A stretch of 64,000 nt of DNA from positions 682,001 through 746,000 of the forward strand of contig JBFWNG010000001.1 in the NCBI GenBank assembly GCA_050251195.1, in the 5' to 3' direction. This document shows positions 36,122 through 45,768 of the stretch, in pieces. The notes beneath the pieces were generated by a model. The model worked only from the letters and a program-made list of their open reading frames with translations, was not told where the DNA came from and ran no database searches. The stretch comes from JBFWNG01 sp050251195. Its GTDB lineage: Bacteria > Bdellovibrionota_B > Oligoflexia > Oligoflexales > Oligoflexaceae. The position numbers and the translations under genes are program-made. The stretch's first letter is position 1. The number at the start of each line of letters is the position of its first letter.

Positions 36122-37600
36122 TTAGGCGAACGCTGAGATAGCTTTCTGACCGATATTCTTTGCGTCATTGACTATTTCTGGGAGGCGCTCCTCCTTGCTG
36201 TTGGCAATCAAAGGGCGGAGGCTAGAGGCGAGATAGAGCGTCGGCAACGGGCCCAGAAGCAACTGAATCCATGAGTAAGTCGCATAGTAGAGGTATAGGC
36301 GCGATGAGACAAGCTGCGAGCTATAAAGGGATATCCCGTCTGATAACTTGCCAAACGCGGCGAGCGTTTCCGTCGAAAGCGCGATGTTGGTCGTGATATG
36401 GTAAAAAAGCGCCCAAATTGGTGTCCAGAACAGAACCGACGTATAAATGGCCGTCCAGTAAATAAGTACCCTCCACTTACCCGCAACCACAAAAAAAATC
36501 AGCCAGGGGAAGATCATGATGAGAAGCATTTTGACGAAACCTTGGACGTGCGGAGCGCGCTGTAAATGTTCACTGAACTCCTGGCTTCTTGTTGCCGTTT
36601 CCGATACCCCAACATAGTCAGCAAGTCCAAGAAGACTCAACCAACCATCAAAGCTCTTAAGGCGGTTTAAGTATTGAATGACCCGGCCGGTGGTTCCTGG
36701 AACTTGCGAACCTTTCTGAACGCCGAACCATCCTTCACGCTGCTCGATATAATGATTCACCAATGCCTGAGATGCGAAGAGATTTTCGTAAATGCCGGGG
36801 GTGGGTTCGGTACTCCAGCGCAATATAGGATCGGGTGGAACCTGGCCAGTTTTGCTGGTAGCGTATGACTTAAGATGAAACATAACCTCATTTTTGAGAT
36901 CTAGGCAGGTTAGGCTTGGCCCCCCTTCGTTTTCGATCTGTACTTGCGACAGAAGCGGGTCCGTCTCTTTTTCAGCAAACATGAGATCGAGCCTGTCCCT
37001 TTTCGTGGCGTCCGATATTGCGGGCAGTATCTTGTCAATGCATTCGGACGTGTAAAACTTCACCTTGTCTTTGAGAGCAGGATCATCGATGGTTCCGACG
37101 CTAGCGAACATAATTGCTTTGTAGAAGTAGCTCGGCGCTTCAAGCTGTGAGTTTGTCACTTTGAACAAGTTGTCAACAATCTGGGCAGCGAATCGGGCCA
37201 ACTCCTCGCTCGTGCGTGTGATAAGATCGAATACAAAACTGACTTGGTACTGTTCCTTGAGATCGGGGAGTTTTGTTGTGAGATAGGAGTTAGTATGCCA
37301 CGATACCCTTTTGAACGTATTGACCCGTGCCGATGAATCGACCTTCAGCAACGTGATCCCAAGAAAAAGGCAGGCTACAATTTTAGCAAAGCCAGAAAGG
37401 GTCTCTCCTCCGCTTCGCACGAATGATCCAGGGACATAGTTCGAGAAGAAACGCCAGGCCGTGAGAAAGAAGAACACGCCGAAGATCAAAACGATCCCGC
37501 CCGCAAAGAACGACTGCGACGTAATGATCCTTATGAATTCCGAATGTAGCGAGAGGCCAATATAGGTATAGAAGGCGTCATACGCCGTATTTGAAAACAT
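36122..37600 (-). CDS. traG: TraG-like inner-membrane transfer protein (N-terminal domain type)
   Basis: 492 residues. Several membrane helices: IVLIFGVFFFLTAWRFF near the start, VACLFLGITLLK, MLLIMIFPWLIFFVVAG and SWIQLLLGPLPTLYLAS. The central region is soluble with cysteines. F TraG combines an assembly role with a C-terminal entry-exclusion/stabilisation domain; only the N-terminal type is present. GGAG lies before the ATG. Position after traH and before the coupling gene agrees with F-like order. Confidence 0.72.
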   Translation of the reverse strand: MFSNTAYDAFYTYIGLSLHSEFIRIITSQSFFAGGIVLIFGVFFFLTAWRFFSNYVPGSFVRSGGETLSGFAKIVACLFLGITLLKVDSSARVNTFKRVSWHTNSYLTTKLPDLKEQYQVSFVFDLITRTSEELARFAAQIVDNLFKVTNSQLEAPSYFYKAIMFASVGTIDDPALKDKVKFYTSECIDKILPAISDATKRDRLDLMFAEKETDPLLSQVQIENEGGPSLTCLDLKNEVMFHLKSYATSKTGQVPPDPILRWSTEPTPGIYENLFASQALVNHYIEQREGWFGVQKGSQVPGTTGRVIQYLNRLKSFDGWLSLLGLADYVGVSETATRSQEFSEHLQRAPHVQGFVKMLLIMIFPWLIFFVVAGKWRVLIYWTAIYTSVLFWTPIWALFYHITTNIALSTETLAAFGKLSDGISLYSSQLVSSRLYLYYATYSWIQLLLGPLPTLYLASSLRPLIANSKEERLPEIVNDAKNIGQKAISAFA

Positions 37601-37636
37601 ATTGTCTCCGAGAGAGAATGGGAAGGGTGTGGTGCC

Positions 37637-38956
37637 CTAGTGGGCGCAAAGAATCCCGTCAGCGCAGTCGAAGAGGGCGTCGTTTGTTCGCGCAGTCTGG
37701 TGACTCGCTTCATCCAGTCTGAGAGTCCTCTCAGCAGCGGCATCCTGGAACCTGGCACCATCGTCGTTGATCTGGTATAAAACCTGATTGAGCGGCTCGC
37801 TTTTATTCTTGTTGAGTGTGAGCGTCATTTCGATCTGATCTTTGAGAGCCAGGCGTTTGCGCTCTGCCTCTTGCTTCCTGTGGTCTGGCAAGTGCGGGTT
37901 AGATGCGACAGGAGAGGACAGAAAGTCGAGAGACTTGTTCATGTCCATAGCGAAAACTGTCATCGAAATGGCATCGGCAAGCTTCCGGCAGGCCAGGGAT
38001 CTTTGCTTCGGCGGAAGATACGTCAGGGACCTGATGGTTTGCCGGTCGATGAGGGAATTCTCTGACTCCCCAGAAAGAAGCTTGAGATCAGCATCTGTCA
38101 CCACTTGGTCTAAATTTGCGCCGCGACCACCGTTTTGCTCGACACGAGGAAGAAGCCGCCCGCAAAGTTCCGAGTAGGTCTGTTTTTCAAGGCTCATAAG
38201 ATGAGTGCGGGGGGTAAGAGGCTTTTGACCCGGCCCAAAGTTTACGGAAACCATCCCGCGCTCGACCACAGTATCTCCAACCAGAGCTTTTACCAGCGAC
38301 ACCGTCCGTTCCGCTTCCTTACCAGTGAACCCGGCCCATTTGGCTGAAGACCCTAGCAACTCGTTTTCGGCGGTCTTTCCGCTTCCTTCATCTCCTGACC
38401 AGCTCGAAATATCGGCCTGCCAGTAGTTGCCGCCACAGGTCTGCATCGCTTGCTCAAAATTGCCTTCAGAGTTTGCTATCTCTTTGCGAACACACTGCTG
38501 ACGTTCTTGCTGGTAGTCTTCGACCCGTGAATCGACATACCTATCGATTGTGCTACATTGGTCGAGTCGCATATTGGCGAGCATTGAAGCCCGGAGTTGA
38601 CCCTGTTTCAATATGGAGCACCAGGTCGGCGAATAATAACAGGTAAGAAGCATCGGACTGGCGGCCATAATGTCTCGGCCCATATCTTCAAGGTATTTCG
38701 AGTTAAGGATGTTATCCAGTGCGGCGCGCATCGTCCCGCGAAAGTCGATACGACCACAGTCTGCTCCGATACCAAGGTCAATTCCGAGATCGACCGTGCG
38801 AAAGTTATCAAAAACAGGATCAGAGCGCTTACCGTGGGAGCCGAGAAGATAATCGTCGGACGAAAGCGTTGTGGTGTGCTGATAGTTGACCTGAGCAGGA
38901 GCGGTCATTGAAGAGATGGCGGCTAGTGCCGCCACCAGGTGCGAGAAATTAATCAT
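37637..38956 (-). CDS. traH: TraH-like mating-pair protein, periplasmic
   Basis: About 439 residues from the ATG at 38956, which follows AAGGAG by six bases. A signal peptide (FSHLVAALAAISSMTAPAQ) opens it. The conserved-looking block DCGRIDFRGTMRAALDN followed by LLTCYYSPTWCSILKQGQL matches the TraH style of cysteine-rich, pilus-assembly proteins. A long coiled-coil tail ends in CADGILC. It is probably the outer-membrane-associated pilus assembly factor of the F type. Identification is by position plus pattern. Confidence 0.68.
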   Translation of the reverse strand: MINFSHLVAALAAISSMTAPAQVNYQHTTTLSSDDYLLGSHGKRSDPVFDNFRTVDLGIDLGIGADCGRIDFRGTMRAALDNILNSKYLEDMGRDIMAASPMLLTCYYSPTWCSILKQGQLRASMLANMRLDQCSTIDRYVDSRVEDYQQERQQCVRKEIANSEGNFEQAMQTCGGNYWQADISSWSGDEGSGKTAENELLGSSAKWAGFTGKEAERTVSLVKALVGDTVVERGMVSVNFGPGQKPLTPRTHLMSLEKQTYSELCGRLLPRVEQNGGRGANLDQVVTDADLKLLSGESENSLIDRQTIRSLTYLPPKQRSLACRKLADAISMTVFAMDMNKSLDFLSSPVASNPHLPDHRKQEAERKRLALKDQIEMTLTLNKNKSEPLNQVLYQINDDGARFQDAAAERTLRLDEASHQTARTNDALFDCADGILCAH

Positions 38957-38982
38957 AAATCTCCTTTTCTGGAAGATCGCCG

Positions 38983-41571
38983 TCAGACGCCTAAGTCTTC
39001 CAGATACCGTAAGGCCTCCCACTTGTTGCCAAAGCGTTGCAGGGCCTCCATAGCAACTTTGCTGTCTTTGGCGTTGGTGGGTGCCATCCAGCGAGCGGAA
39101 CTTGTTTGGTGGTTGCGAAACGCGCCTTGCCGAGTTTTTTTCTTATTCAAAAAGAAAATCTCAGCGTATTCGTTGCGCTTGGTGCGAAGAGACCGGATAA
39201 TCTCTTTATTTGCTTCATCAATCAGAGAGGATTTGGTGGCAAGATAGTCTACATTGTCTGAACTCATCTGAAGGAAGATATAGTTGTCGGCGACAGACCA
39301 GAACGCCTTTCCCACTTCCAGATCAAAGTAGTTTTGCGGCCTCGGCGTGAGCGTGATAAGCCACACACCGCGCTTTCTCATCGTTTCAGCGAAATCCAGC
39401 GCGAAGTCGCGAAACATCGGGTTATTGCGGCCCAGAATGGCGAACTCTTCCATGACGATAAAGCCCGTTCGTCCCTGGTTCTCCGGCAATGCGATGATGC
39501 GTCGAATTTCTTCGATCACGGCCATAGTCATCAGCGTCTGCAAGATCGGATCGGAATCGAGAGCATCCAAATCATAGACGTAAAACAGTTTTGACTTCCC
39601 GTCTTCTTTGGACGTGCCCCAAAAAAATTTGGCATAGATGCCATCCGCATAAAAGGGCTTGAGTTTTTGGAGCATTCCATTCACCATTTCGCGAGCACAA
39701 TCCCTATCGTCTTGAGTAGCTGCCAACTCAGTGACAAAATCCTCCATAGTCAGCTCGACATCCTGGTCGCTGTCTTCCTTGCGTAACTCTCCTTCAACGT
39801 AGGCTAGACCTTGACGTTCGCATTTTTTCACATAGGCACGTTTCAAGGCAGAAGAGATTGCAGCCTGATGCTCGCTTTCGATCTCGAAGGATGGCGATGT
39901 GAGTTTGATCGCGCTGATAATGAGTTTTGTCAGGAAGGCGATTTTCTCTTCATCATAAACGCCGCGAAATGGAGAGAAAGGTATGTCTTGATTGCGATCA
40001 AAAATCGTAAGATCGCCATCGTAATATTCCGCGAGCATGGCATAACTTGACTTTTTATCGATGATAAAAACCAATGGCTCCGGTTTCATTCTTTTTGCGG
40101 CAATGATGCAGTCAATGACGAACGCTGATTTTCCACTGCCACTATCTGCCAAAACAACTGTGTGGTTCGATGTTTCGTTCTCCAGAAGCGAGAACGGAAC
40201 GAGGTTGTTTTCGCGCGAAAGATAAACTGAAAGTGGGTCTTTCAATCCTCGGAACGAATCGAAGATCGGCAGGAAGTTTACGGCATCGGACCTTAAGATT
40301 CGGATATAACGTTGACTCGAAAGATCGCTATCTTGGGCATAGCAAAGTGGGAGAGAATTGAGACACAAACCAAGTCCGATATCGGTCTCAGCAATGACTT
40401 CACATTCCAAGTTGTTGTGGAAAACGTTACATATGGCACGGGTACGATCCTCAAGAATCTCGTCACTTTCACCTTCGATGATGACATTGAACGTAAGATA
40501 AAGGCAGCGATCATCACGGGCGAGCTTGTCCTGCGTTTCGAGAATTTCCTCACGCTGTACTTTGGCTTTGGCGGTCGGGGTGTTCTGAAGGAAAAACTCT
40601 TTTAGGTCAAAGAAACGTTTAACCTTAGACTTTTCGGGAAACGAGAAGTTAAGCGCGATCTTGAACGGAAAATTGAGTTTGGTAAAGTAGGCCATTCCTC
40701 CGGGATAAGCCCACTGCGGCGAGGTTTTTAGCGAAAGTGTACGTGTTTTGACGCCCTCGCGCTCGATACCCTGGTGGTTCAATGTTGGAGCCGTGTAAAT
40801 GAACTGGTCTGAGAGCGAAGCGTGCGGGTTATAGGACGCGAAAGATCGTTTATAGTAGGTGCGCGGGTTGAAAAATCGTCTCAGAATGTCAAGCAGGTTA
40901 GACGGTCCAACTGGCTTCAGCACAACGCTGGAATTGGATTTGAGATCGGCGATCAAATGTTGGAAGCTGCGTAGCTCCTTGACGAAGCTTGTCATCTCTT
41001 TATGCAGAACGGCACCTTCCTTGCGAAAGTGGTTCGTGATGGACCTGTTCTGATCTTTGGGAAAGTATCTGACGGCGAGATAGGTCGATCGGCGCATCGG
41101 CGTATTAGGCGTTTGTTTTTTGCAGGCGTCCCGTAGAAAACAAGACCTTTGATCGAAAAGATGCTGTGAGACCGGATGAGCATCGGGGTAGCTCTCGGTT
41201 ATTTCATTGAGCTGAGCATCAAACTCTGAGATGGCGCTTTGCTCGTAGATGACTTGCATGGTGCAATTTTCTGGTAGGTTGAACCAGGGCTTGACCGACT
41301 TTACGGTACCCGTGATCTCCTTTTCGGTCATAGGTTCGTGTTCAAGCAGGTCCACTTGAAAAACAGCGCCGAGAGAACCGTCTCGCATACAATAGACGCC
41401 GTGCTCGGTCGCATACTCTTCATACGGGAGCAGGCTGGAGAGAGATTCTGGGCGTGTGAATAATGCTTCGGTAAAGAGACTGCGATTTCCGAGAGCGTTC
41501 CGAATTGGTTTTGGCAATAAAGTGGCAGTTTTCAACGTCTGAACTCCATATGTCATTGGGTTTTGGAACAA
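38983..41571 (-). CDS. traC: TraC/VirB4-type secretion ATPase
   Basis: 862 residues, the largest gene of the operon. The N-terminal half has the TraC/VirB4 arrangement (YCMRDGSLGAVFQVD, ETSNHTVVLADSGSGKS as Walker A near residue 475). Further motifs are FIIDKKSSY and TGFIVMEEFAIL as Walker B, and LITLTPRPQNYFD. It should energise pilus assembly and transfer at the inner membrane. The start is uncertain: TTG at 41571 or ATG at 41556, neither with strong Shine-Dalgarno spacing. Confidence 0.9.
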   Translation of the reverse strand: MFQNPMTYGVQTLKTATLLPKPIRNALGNRSLFTEALFTRPESLSSLLPYEEYATEHGVYCMRDGSLGAVFQVDLLEHEPMTEKEITGTVKSVKPWFNLPENCTMQVIYEQSAISEFDAQLNEITESYPDAHPVSQHLFDQRSCFLRDACKKQTPNTPMRRSTYLAVRYFPKDQNRSITNHFRKEGAVLHKEMTSFVKELRSFQHLIADLKSNSSVVLKPVGPSNLLDILRRFFNPRTYYKRSFASYNPHASLSDQFIYTAPTLNHQGIEREGVKTRTLSLKTSPQWAYPGGMAYFTKLNFPFKIALNFSFPEKSKVKRFFDLKEFFLQNTPTAKAKVQREEILETQDKLARDDRCLYLTFNVIIEGESDEILEDRTRAICNVFHNNLECEVIAETDIGLGLCLNSLPLCYAQDSDLSSQRYIRILRSDAVNFLPIFDSFRGLKDPLSVYLSRENNLVPFSLLENETSNHTVVLADSGSGKSAFVIDCIIAAKRMKPEPLVFIIDKKSSYAMLAEYYDGDLTIFDRNQDIPFSPFRGVYDEEKIAFLTKLIISAIKLTSPSFEIESEHQAAISSALKRAYVKKCERQGLAYVEGELRKEDSDQDVELTMEDFVTELAATQDDRDCAREMVNGMLQKLKPFYADGIYAKFFWGTSKEDGKSKLFYVYDLDALDSDPILQTLMTMAVIEEIRRIIALPENQGRTGFIVMEEFAILGRNNPMFRDFALDFAETMRKRGVWLITLTPRPQNYFDLEVGKAFWSVADNYIFLQMSSDNVDYLATKSSLIDEANKEIIRSLRTKRNEYAEIFFLNKKKTRQGAFRNHQTSSARWMAPTNAKDSKVAMEALQRFGNKWEALRYLEDLGV

Positions 41572-41588
41572 TGATCCTGAACTTAAGG

Positions 41589-41915
41589 TTATTTCTTGGG
41601 TTCATCTTCAATGGTCGGTTTCTCACTTCCGTCCATTTCCCATTGAGATTGAGTCAGCACGACTCTTATCCATCCACCAAGGAAGTAGTCGCCGGTAGGC
41701 ATTTCATGGGGGTGAATCATAATGTCGGTCATCTCGGGCTCAGTTCGGTAAGGAGTCAGAAGAGGGCCTTTCAGTTCACCAAGGCTCTCATCTGTACGTT
41801 TTGAGCTGTCATAGTCTGCCGTTTGTTCGAGCATGTTGAGGCTTGGTGCTCGTGTTACGGCGCAAGCAGTCATGAGAGCGCTAGTCCATAACGCGAGAAA
41901 GATACGAGTATACAT
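41589..41915 (-). CDS. traV: TraV-like outer-membrane lipoprotein
   Basis: 109 residues from the ATG at 41915 (AGGAG upstream). Signal peptide with lipobox LMTAC, then a short proline- and charge-rich body. Position between TraB-like and TraC-like genes is exactly that of traV in F-like systems. TraV anchors the TraK-TraB core complex in the outer membrane. The sequence body itself is too short for independent proof. It overlaps the traB stop by 35 nt. Confidence 0.65.
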   Translation of the reverse strand: MYTRIFLALWTSALMTACAVTRAPSLNMLEQTADYDSSKRTDESLGELKGPLLTPYRTEPEMTDIMIHPHEMPTGDYFLGGWIRVVLTQSQWEMDGSEKPTIEDEPKK

Positions 41916-43185
41916 TGCCGTCACTCCTGTTTTGTTGGTTGTTTTTGAAATACGAGTTAGGAAGAGAAACGCTTTCCTGCATGACGATCCAAACATCTTG
42001 GCCGCTGCCAACGTTGATCGTTGGAAGAAGATTTTGTGCTTGTTTAAGATACCAGTCTGTTACCATCGTAGCGGCGTTACTGGCACCGCCGGCAGCGATA
42101 TATTTACCTTGGTCGCCGTCGATGATCGTGCGTGATGCACCTGCTTCGTTTGTTTGAGTTGAAGTCTGCGCCTGCGCGACCGCCTTGCCAATACCCTCGA
42201 CCACCGATGAGACAAAGGCCATGGTTGCTACCCGGTCCTGCTTAGTATTGACCGAACCCATAACGGCAAACGAATTATCCTTCTCGTCGGCGACGTAGCC
42301 GTTAATGTCACGCTCGAACATCTGACCCGATCTTGAGACACAGGAAAGTTTAGTCGCCTGCATTTCGACCCGCTCGATCGAGAGATTGCCAGTTGATTTT
42401 GCAATCAGAAAGCATCCAGACAGATCAATCCGAGTCTTATTAGGACCGACAAAGGCATAATCTGCCTGGAGCAACACCGGAAGAGCTTTACCCTCAGGCG
42501 CCTCCACGCCGCTTAAAATTTTTCCTCGCACAAACGATCCAACTGGTAGCACGACGCCCATTTCGGTTGGCTGTGATTTTGCATCCACCGGAAACGAGAT
42601 AATAGCTGGTCCACCTGAATTTTTAATCCCACCCTGATAGGCACGACCTGAACCTACTCTCCCTCCGTTCGAAACTACATTGGAACTAGAACTATTTGGT
42701 AAAACTTGCTCTGTTTGAAGATTGCTTGAAGGCGGAAGAAAGCTTTGTGGTTTAGTTTCAAGAAGTGACTCGGCATTTTGACGACCTTCCTGTGTTCCAG
42801 TTGTCGCCTCCTCATCAGATTGTGGGCTATTCGGCGCTGCTGTAGCGGGTGGTTGCATCGCTTCCAATTCGGTACGCTTCGCTAAAGCTTCGATGGAATC
42901 TTTGATTTCCCGCTGGGATTTTTCAATGTTCTTAACACGGTTCTCAAGCAGCATACCCTGGCGCTCATACACTTCCTTGGATGATCCAAGAATGCGACTC
43001 CCCTCAAAGCTTGTTCCGGATTTTGACTCGTAGACGCGCGTTTCGCGTTCCATTATCTTACTCACGGCCCAAAGGTAGGTTACGAGCAAGGCTAAGCCAG
43101 CGATCGCCAGATTTCGTGGTTTTTGACCTCTCAAGAGGTCAAGAAAACGCCGATACCGGCGTTTAAGGTCGAGTTTGACTTTCAA
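41881..43185 (-). CDS. traB: TraB/VirB10-like core channel protein
   Basis: 434 residues. One N-terminal membrane helix (RNLAIAGLALLVTYLWAV), a proline- and glutamine-rich periplasmic region (about 60-190), then a VirB10-type beta-barrel (SFPVDAKSQPTEMGVVLPVGSFVRGKILSG, CFLIAKSTGNLSIERVEMQ). The last part reads SGQDVWIVMQESV, as seen where VirB10 inserts in the outer membrane. It spans the envelope and links inner ATPases with the outer core. The start is TTG at 43185 after AAAGGAG. Confidence 0.87.
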   Translation of the reverse strand: MKVKLDLKRRYRRFLDLLRGQKPRNLAIAGLALLVTYLWAVSKIMERETRVYESKSGTSFEGSRILGSSKEVYERQGMLLENRVKNIEKSQREIKDSIEALAKRTELEAMQPPATAAPNSPQSDEEATTGTQEGRQNAESLLETKPQSFLPPSSNLQTEQVLPNSSSSNVVSNGGRVGSGRAYQGGIKNSGGPAIISFPVDAKSQPTEMGVVLPVGSFVRGKILSGVEAPEGKALPVLLQADYAFVGPNKTRIDLSGCFLIAKSTGNLSIERVEMQATKLSCVSRSGQMFERDINGYVADEKDNSFAVMGSVNTKQDRVATMAFVSSVVEGIGKAVAQAQTSTQTNEAGASRTIIDGDQGKYIAAGGASNAATMVTDWYLKQAQNLLPTINVGSGQDVWIVMQESVSLPNSYFKNNQQNRSDGNVYSYLSRVMD

Positions 43186-43248
43186 AAGAACTCTCCTTTC
43201 ATTTGGAAGGATTATTTCGTGAGATTCAAAGAGATTAAAGATGTGCAG

Positions 43249-44034
43249 CTATTTCTGAACTATGGGCGCGACTGGAAGACTGACGTTATAGTAGATCGAA
43301 GTTGGCTTCGCGACGATGCGCAGGTACGCGAAATTATCTTTGTCGGTTGTTCCGAGTACTTTCCGGTCAATCTGTGATAGCATGGCGGTATTAGGCTGTC
43401 CAAGTGTCAATTTTTCGAGGCTGATGGTGTATTTCTTCTTAGCGTCTTGGTTTCTGATTTTGAAAATGTAGCCGTTGTATTTTGATCCGGTGTAGACCCG
43501 AATGAGACGCGCTGAAATATTGGTTATACCTGTATTCACGAGCCGAGATATTGACTCGACCTTGTAGCCAGTCACCCCGTCGCCACGGATCATGGCTTTC
43601 ATCAGATCAAGTTCGGAAAGCACAGGGCCGCCCTTGTCCTTATCCAGGCTATCTAGCAAAGTTTCCTTCGGCTTGAAGTCATAGAATGAGTCTGTGCGTT
43701 CCGGGATCGCCTTTGAGACAGTGATAACGCTGACGTTGACCACTGCTCCATCGGCTAGAATGAACGTCACCTTGTCCTTCCCTTCGGCAAAGCGTGGCGT
43801 CACCGAGAGAACAGCGTAGTTCGGACTTTCCTCATCGGCTGGTCCAATCGTAAAGCGCGATGCTTGGGAAATTGTTTTGACGGGTTCGTTGAACCGAAAA
43901 ATTGTCGGGCCGCCATAGACGACGCTGACAGACTCCAATTCAGACCCATAGTAAACTTGCCTCGCAAATGCACCATTGGGCGATAAATGGGATAGTAGAA
44001 AAGTAATGGCAATAAATCCTAGGCGCTTGGTCAT
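43249..44034 (-). CDS. traK: TraK/VirB9-like secretin-type core protein
   Basis: 261 residues. Signal peptide (FIAITFLLSHLSPNGAFA), then a beta-rich periplasmic domain (VYYGGPTIFRFNEPVKTISQ, AVLSVTPRFAEGKDKVTFIL) as in TraK. The C-terminal region matches the VirB9 style with basic residues. GGAG precedes the ATG. Its place between traE and traB and its length agree with F-like traK. It would form the periplasmic/outer ring with TraB and TraV. Confidence 0.8.
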   Translation of the reverse strand: MTKRLGFIAITFLLSHLSPNGAFARQVYYGSELESVSVVYGGPTIFRFNEPVKTISQASRFTIGPADEESPNYAVLSVTPRFAEGKDKVTFILADGAVVNVSVITVSKAIPERTDSFYDFKPKETLLDSLDKDKGGPVLSELDLMKAMIRGDGVTGYKVESISRLVNTGITNISARLIRVYTGSKYNGYIFKIRNQDAKKKYTISLEKLTLGQPNTAMLSQIDRKVLGTTDKDNFAYLRIVAKPTSIYYNVSLPVAPIVQK

Positions 44035-44061
44035 GCTTACTCCTGTGATGACGGTTGGAAC

Positions 44062-44805
44062 TTACTGTGCTAACGGTTCTTGTGGGTCGGGTTTCGAAAG
44101 ATCTTTACGTGTATTGAACGAGCTCTCCTTGTTCCAGGCAAGTGTTTCAAGTTGCAATGTCCAGCGTTTACCCATTTCAGGAGGGACGAGACGTAAGGTC
44201 ATCTCTATGACCTGATCCTCATAGCCTAGATAATTCTGATTGCCATAGAACTCGGCGCGTCCAAGCGCGACCACCTTGTAGTTTCCTTTGTCGTCTGAAC
44301 GGATTTCGCGCTCTCGAACTGTCAACATCTGCGAAATGTTTTCGGCCTTGACCTGAGCGACCCACTGAAGAGTATCCATTTCAAACTGGATGCGCAGTTT
44401 TTTGCTCATAAAGCGGGTAAGACGTGCATATTGCTCGTCGATGCTAGCACCGTTGACATTACCAAGATCGGAGAGAAAGTCCGTAACAGCGTCATTGATG
44501 TAAGCATCCGTAACGGTTTGCGGTGAGGCTGGGGTAAAGTCGAGAACACCCGGGGCCAGGATATATTCCTTTTCCCGGAGCTTCTGATAGAGACCAAGAG
44601 TTTCGAATCTCGAAGTTGCATAATGTCCGATGGTAAGTAGTAACAATGCCACAACGACGTACTGAAGGGTCATTTTCTCTTTGAGAAGAGCAGCCCGGTA
44701 GCAGATGTATTTGGGAAGAACGGATAGAGCCACGCCCTCATACACCTCCTTGGGCGGTGTTTCTAGTTTGGCCGCCGCAAATCCTTTTTCCAAGGGTCCA
44801 ATCAT
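44062..44805 (-). CDS. traE: TraE/VirB8-like inner-membrane protein
   Basis: 247 residues from the ATG at 44805 (GGAG before it). A membrane helix (MTLQYVVVALLLLTIGHYA) at about residues 45-65 is followed by a periplasmic domain. The sequence DAYINDAVTDFLSDLGNVN is typical of TraE. It follows traL and precedes traK as in F. It probably contributes to pilus assembly and channel formation. It is somewhat longer at the N-terminus than F TraE. Confidence 0.75.
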   Translation of the reverse strand: MIGPLEKGFAAAKLETPPKEVYEGVALSVLPKYICYRAALLKEKMTLQYVVVALLLLTIGHYATSRFETLGLYQKLREKEYILAPGVLDFTPASPQTVTDAYINDAVTDFLSDLGNVNGASIDEQYARLTRFMSKKLRIQFEMDTLQWVAQVKAENISQMLTVREREIRSDDKGNYKVVALGRAEFYGNQNYLGYEDQVIEMTLRLVPPEMGKRWTLQLETLAWNKESSFNTRKDLSKPDPQEPLAQ

Positions 44806-44870
44806 ATTTCTACTCCAGTGAAGAACCTGCCGACGTATCCGATTCGTGAGCGGGCATAGGTGGCAATGCC

Positions 44871-44902
44871 AAAGGTTACTCAAAAATAAAAGCAACCTTT
44901 GA
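44871..44902 (-). other. Hairpin between traL and traE
   Basis: CAAAGGTT pairs with AACCTTTG across a 16-base loop, in the 140-nt gap between the two genes. No T-run follows. It could lower downstream expression or guide mRNA processing; not shown. Confidence 0.35.
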
Positions 44903-44949
44903 TCAAAAGTGCTTAGCGTTTTGCGTGGAATCAAGATTTTTCCTTTCTT

Positions 44950-45261
44950 TTAGTCAGAATACCTTCGCTGACCCTTCGGGTTAATCAATCCCGGAAGAGA
45001 CATTCCGAAGTGACGATAAGGCCAGTGCAGATAGATGCCTTTGTGGTTGCGACGCTTGATGACTGGTCCGACACCCAGGAAGATAATTAGAAGAGCTAAC
45101 ATCGTTCCCCAGGAGTAGAGAACAACTCCGAAGAACAAAATGATGAAGAGCGCGATGAACACATCGGAGATTTCAAAGTAATCGAATACCATGATGGGCG
45201 AGTCGATGGTTTGGCTGACTCGGTGACCAGCAGACTGTCTCAGTGAATCATAATTATACAT
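44950..45261 (-). CDS. traL: TraL-like small membrane protein
   Basis: 103 residues from the ATG at 45261, which overlaps the pilin stop by a few bases. One long hydrophobic region (DVFIALFIILFFGVVLYSWGTMLALLIIFLGVG) and a basic C-terminus with LHWPYRHFGMSLPGL, resembling the TraL ending. Gene order pilin-traL-traE-traK-traB is that of F plasmids. The role is pilus assembly in the inner membrane. Short length limits certainty. Confidence 0.65.
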   Translation of the reverse strand: MYNYDSLRQSAGHRVSQTIDSPIMVFDYFEISDVFIALFIILFFGVVLYSWGTMLALLIIFLGVGPVIKRRNHKGIYLHWPYRHFGMSLPGLINPKGQRRYSD

Positions 45262-45679
45262 AGCTTTGATACTCGCGGACGGGCGTGATTGATCCGAAGA
45301 CACTTCCACCACCGATCTCGAAAATATTTTTCACCCACAGAGGGGCAGTCCCGATGACGAGCGCACCGATAATGCAGATGAAGGCGATTCCGAACCGCTG
45401 TTCTTTAAGATTGAGCCCGGCACTGAAGATCATCACACCTGCGCATAGGCGTGCTCCCCAGGTGAAAATAGACGTGTCTAAAATACGTAAGAGCGTTCCG
45501 GCTGCTTCGAGCTTTCCGCTTTCATCTGCGCCCGGGATGCGGGCCTGGCTAAAGGCGTCGGGAGCGACAAGCATCAAAGCGATGGTTCCGAGTAAAAAGA
45601 GAAATAGCAGATTGGGTGAAGGTCCGCCGTCTCCAAACGCCAATTTGCTTGGTGTGGCGGACATGGTTAGTGTTGACAT
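45254..45679 (-). CDS. traA: Conjugative pilin (TraA/VirB2-like)
   Basis: 141 residues. A long N-terminal leader (about 40 residues, ending APDAFSQA) precedes two hydrophobic helices (TWGARLCAGVMIFSAGL and GIAFICIIGALVIGTAPL), the pattern of cyclic or F-type pilins. GAGGT lies before the ATG. It heads the F-like pilin-L-E-K-B-V-C order. The leader would be cleaved by signal peptidase. No dedicated TraX acetylase or TraQ chaperone is visible nearby. Confidence 0.7.
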   Translation of the reverse strand: MSTLTMSATPSKLAFGDGGPSPNLLFLFLLGTIALMLVAPDAFSQARIPGADESGKLEAAGTLLRILDTSIFTWGARLCAGVMIFSAGLNLKEQRFGIAFICIIGALVIGTAPLWVKNIFEIGGGSVFGSITPVREYQSYV

Positions 45680-45768
45680 AAGTTTACCTCATTGTTGAAA
45701 TGCGCTAAAGAAGGTTTGTCGCTGACAACCAAGCCAGCCGGAATGGGGAGCGTTGCTGAGAAAGGAAA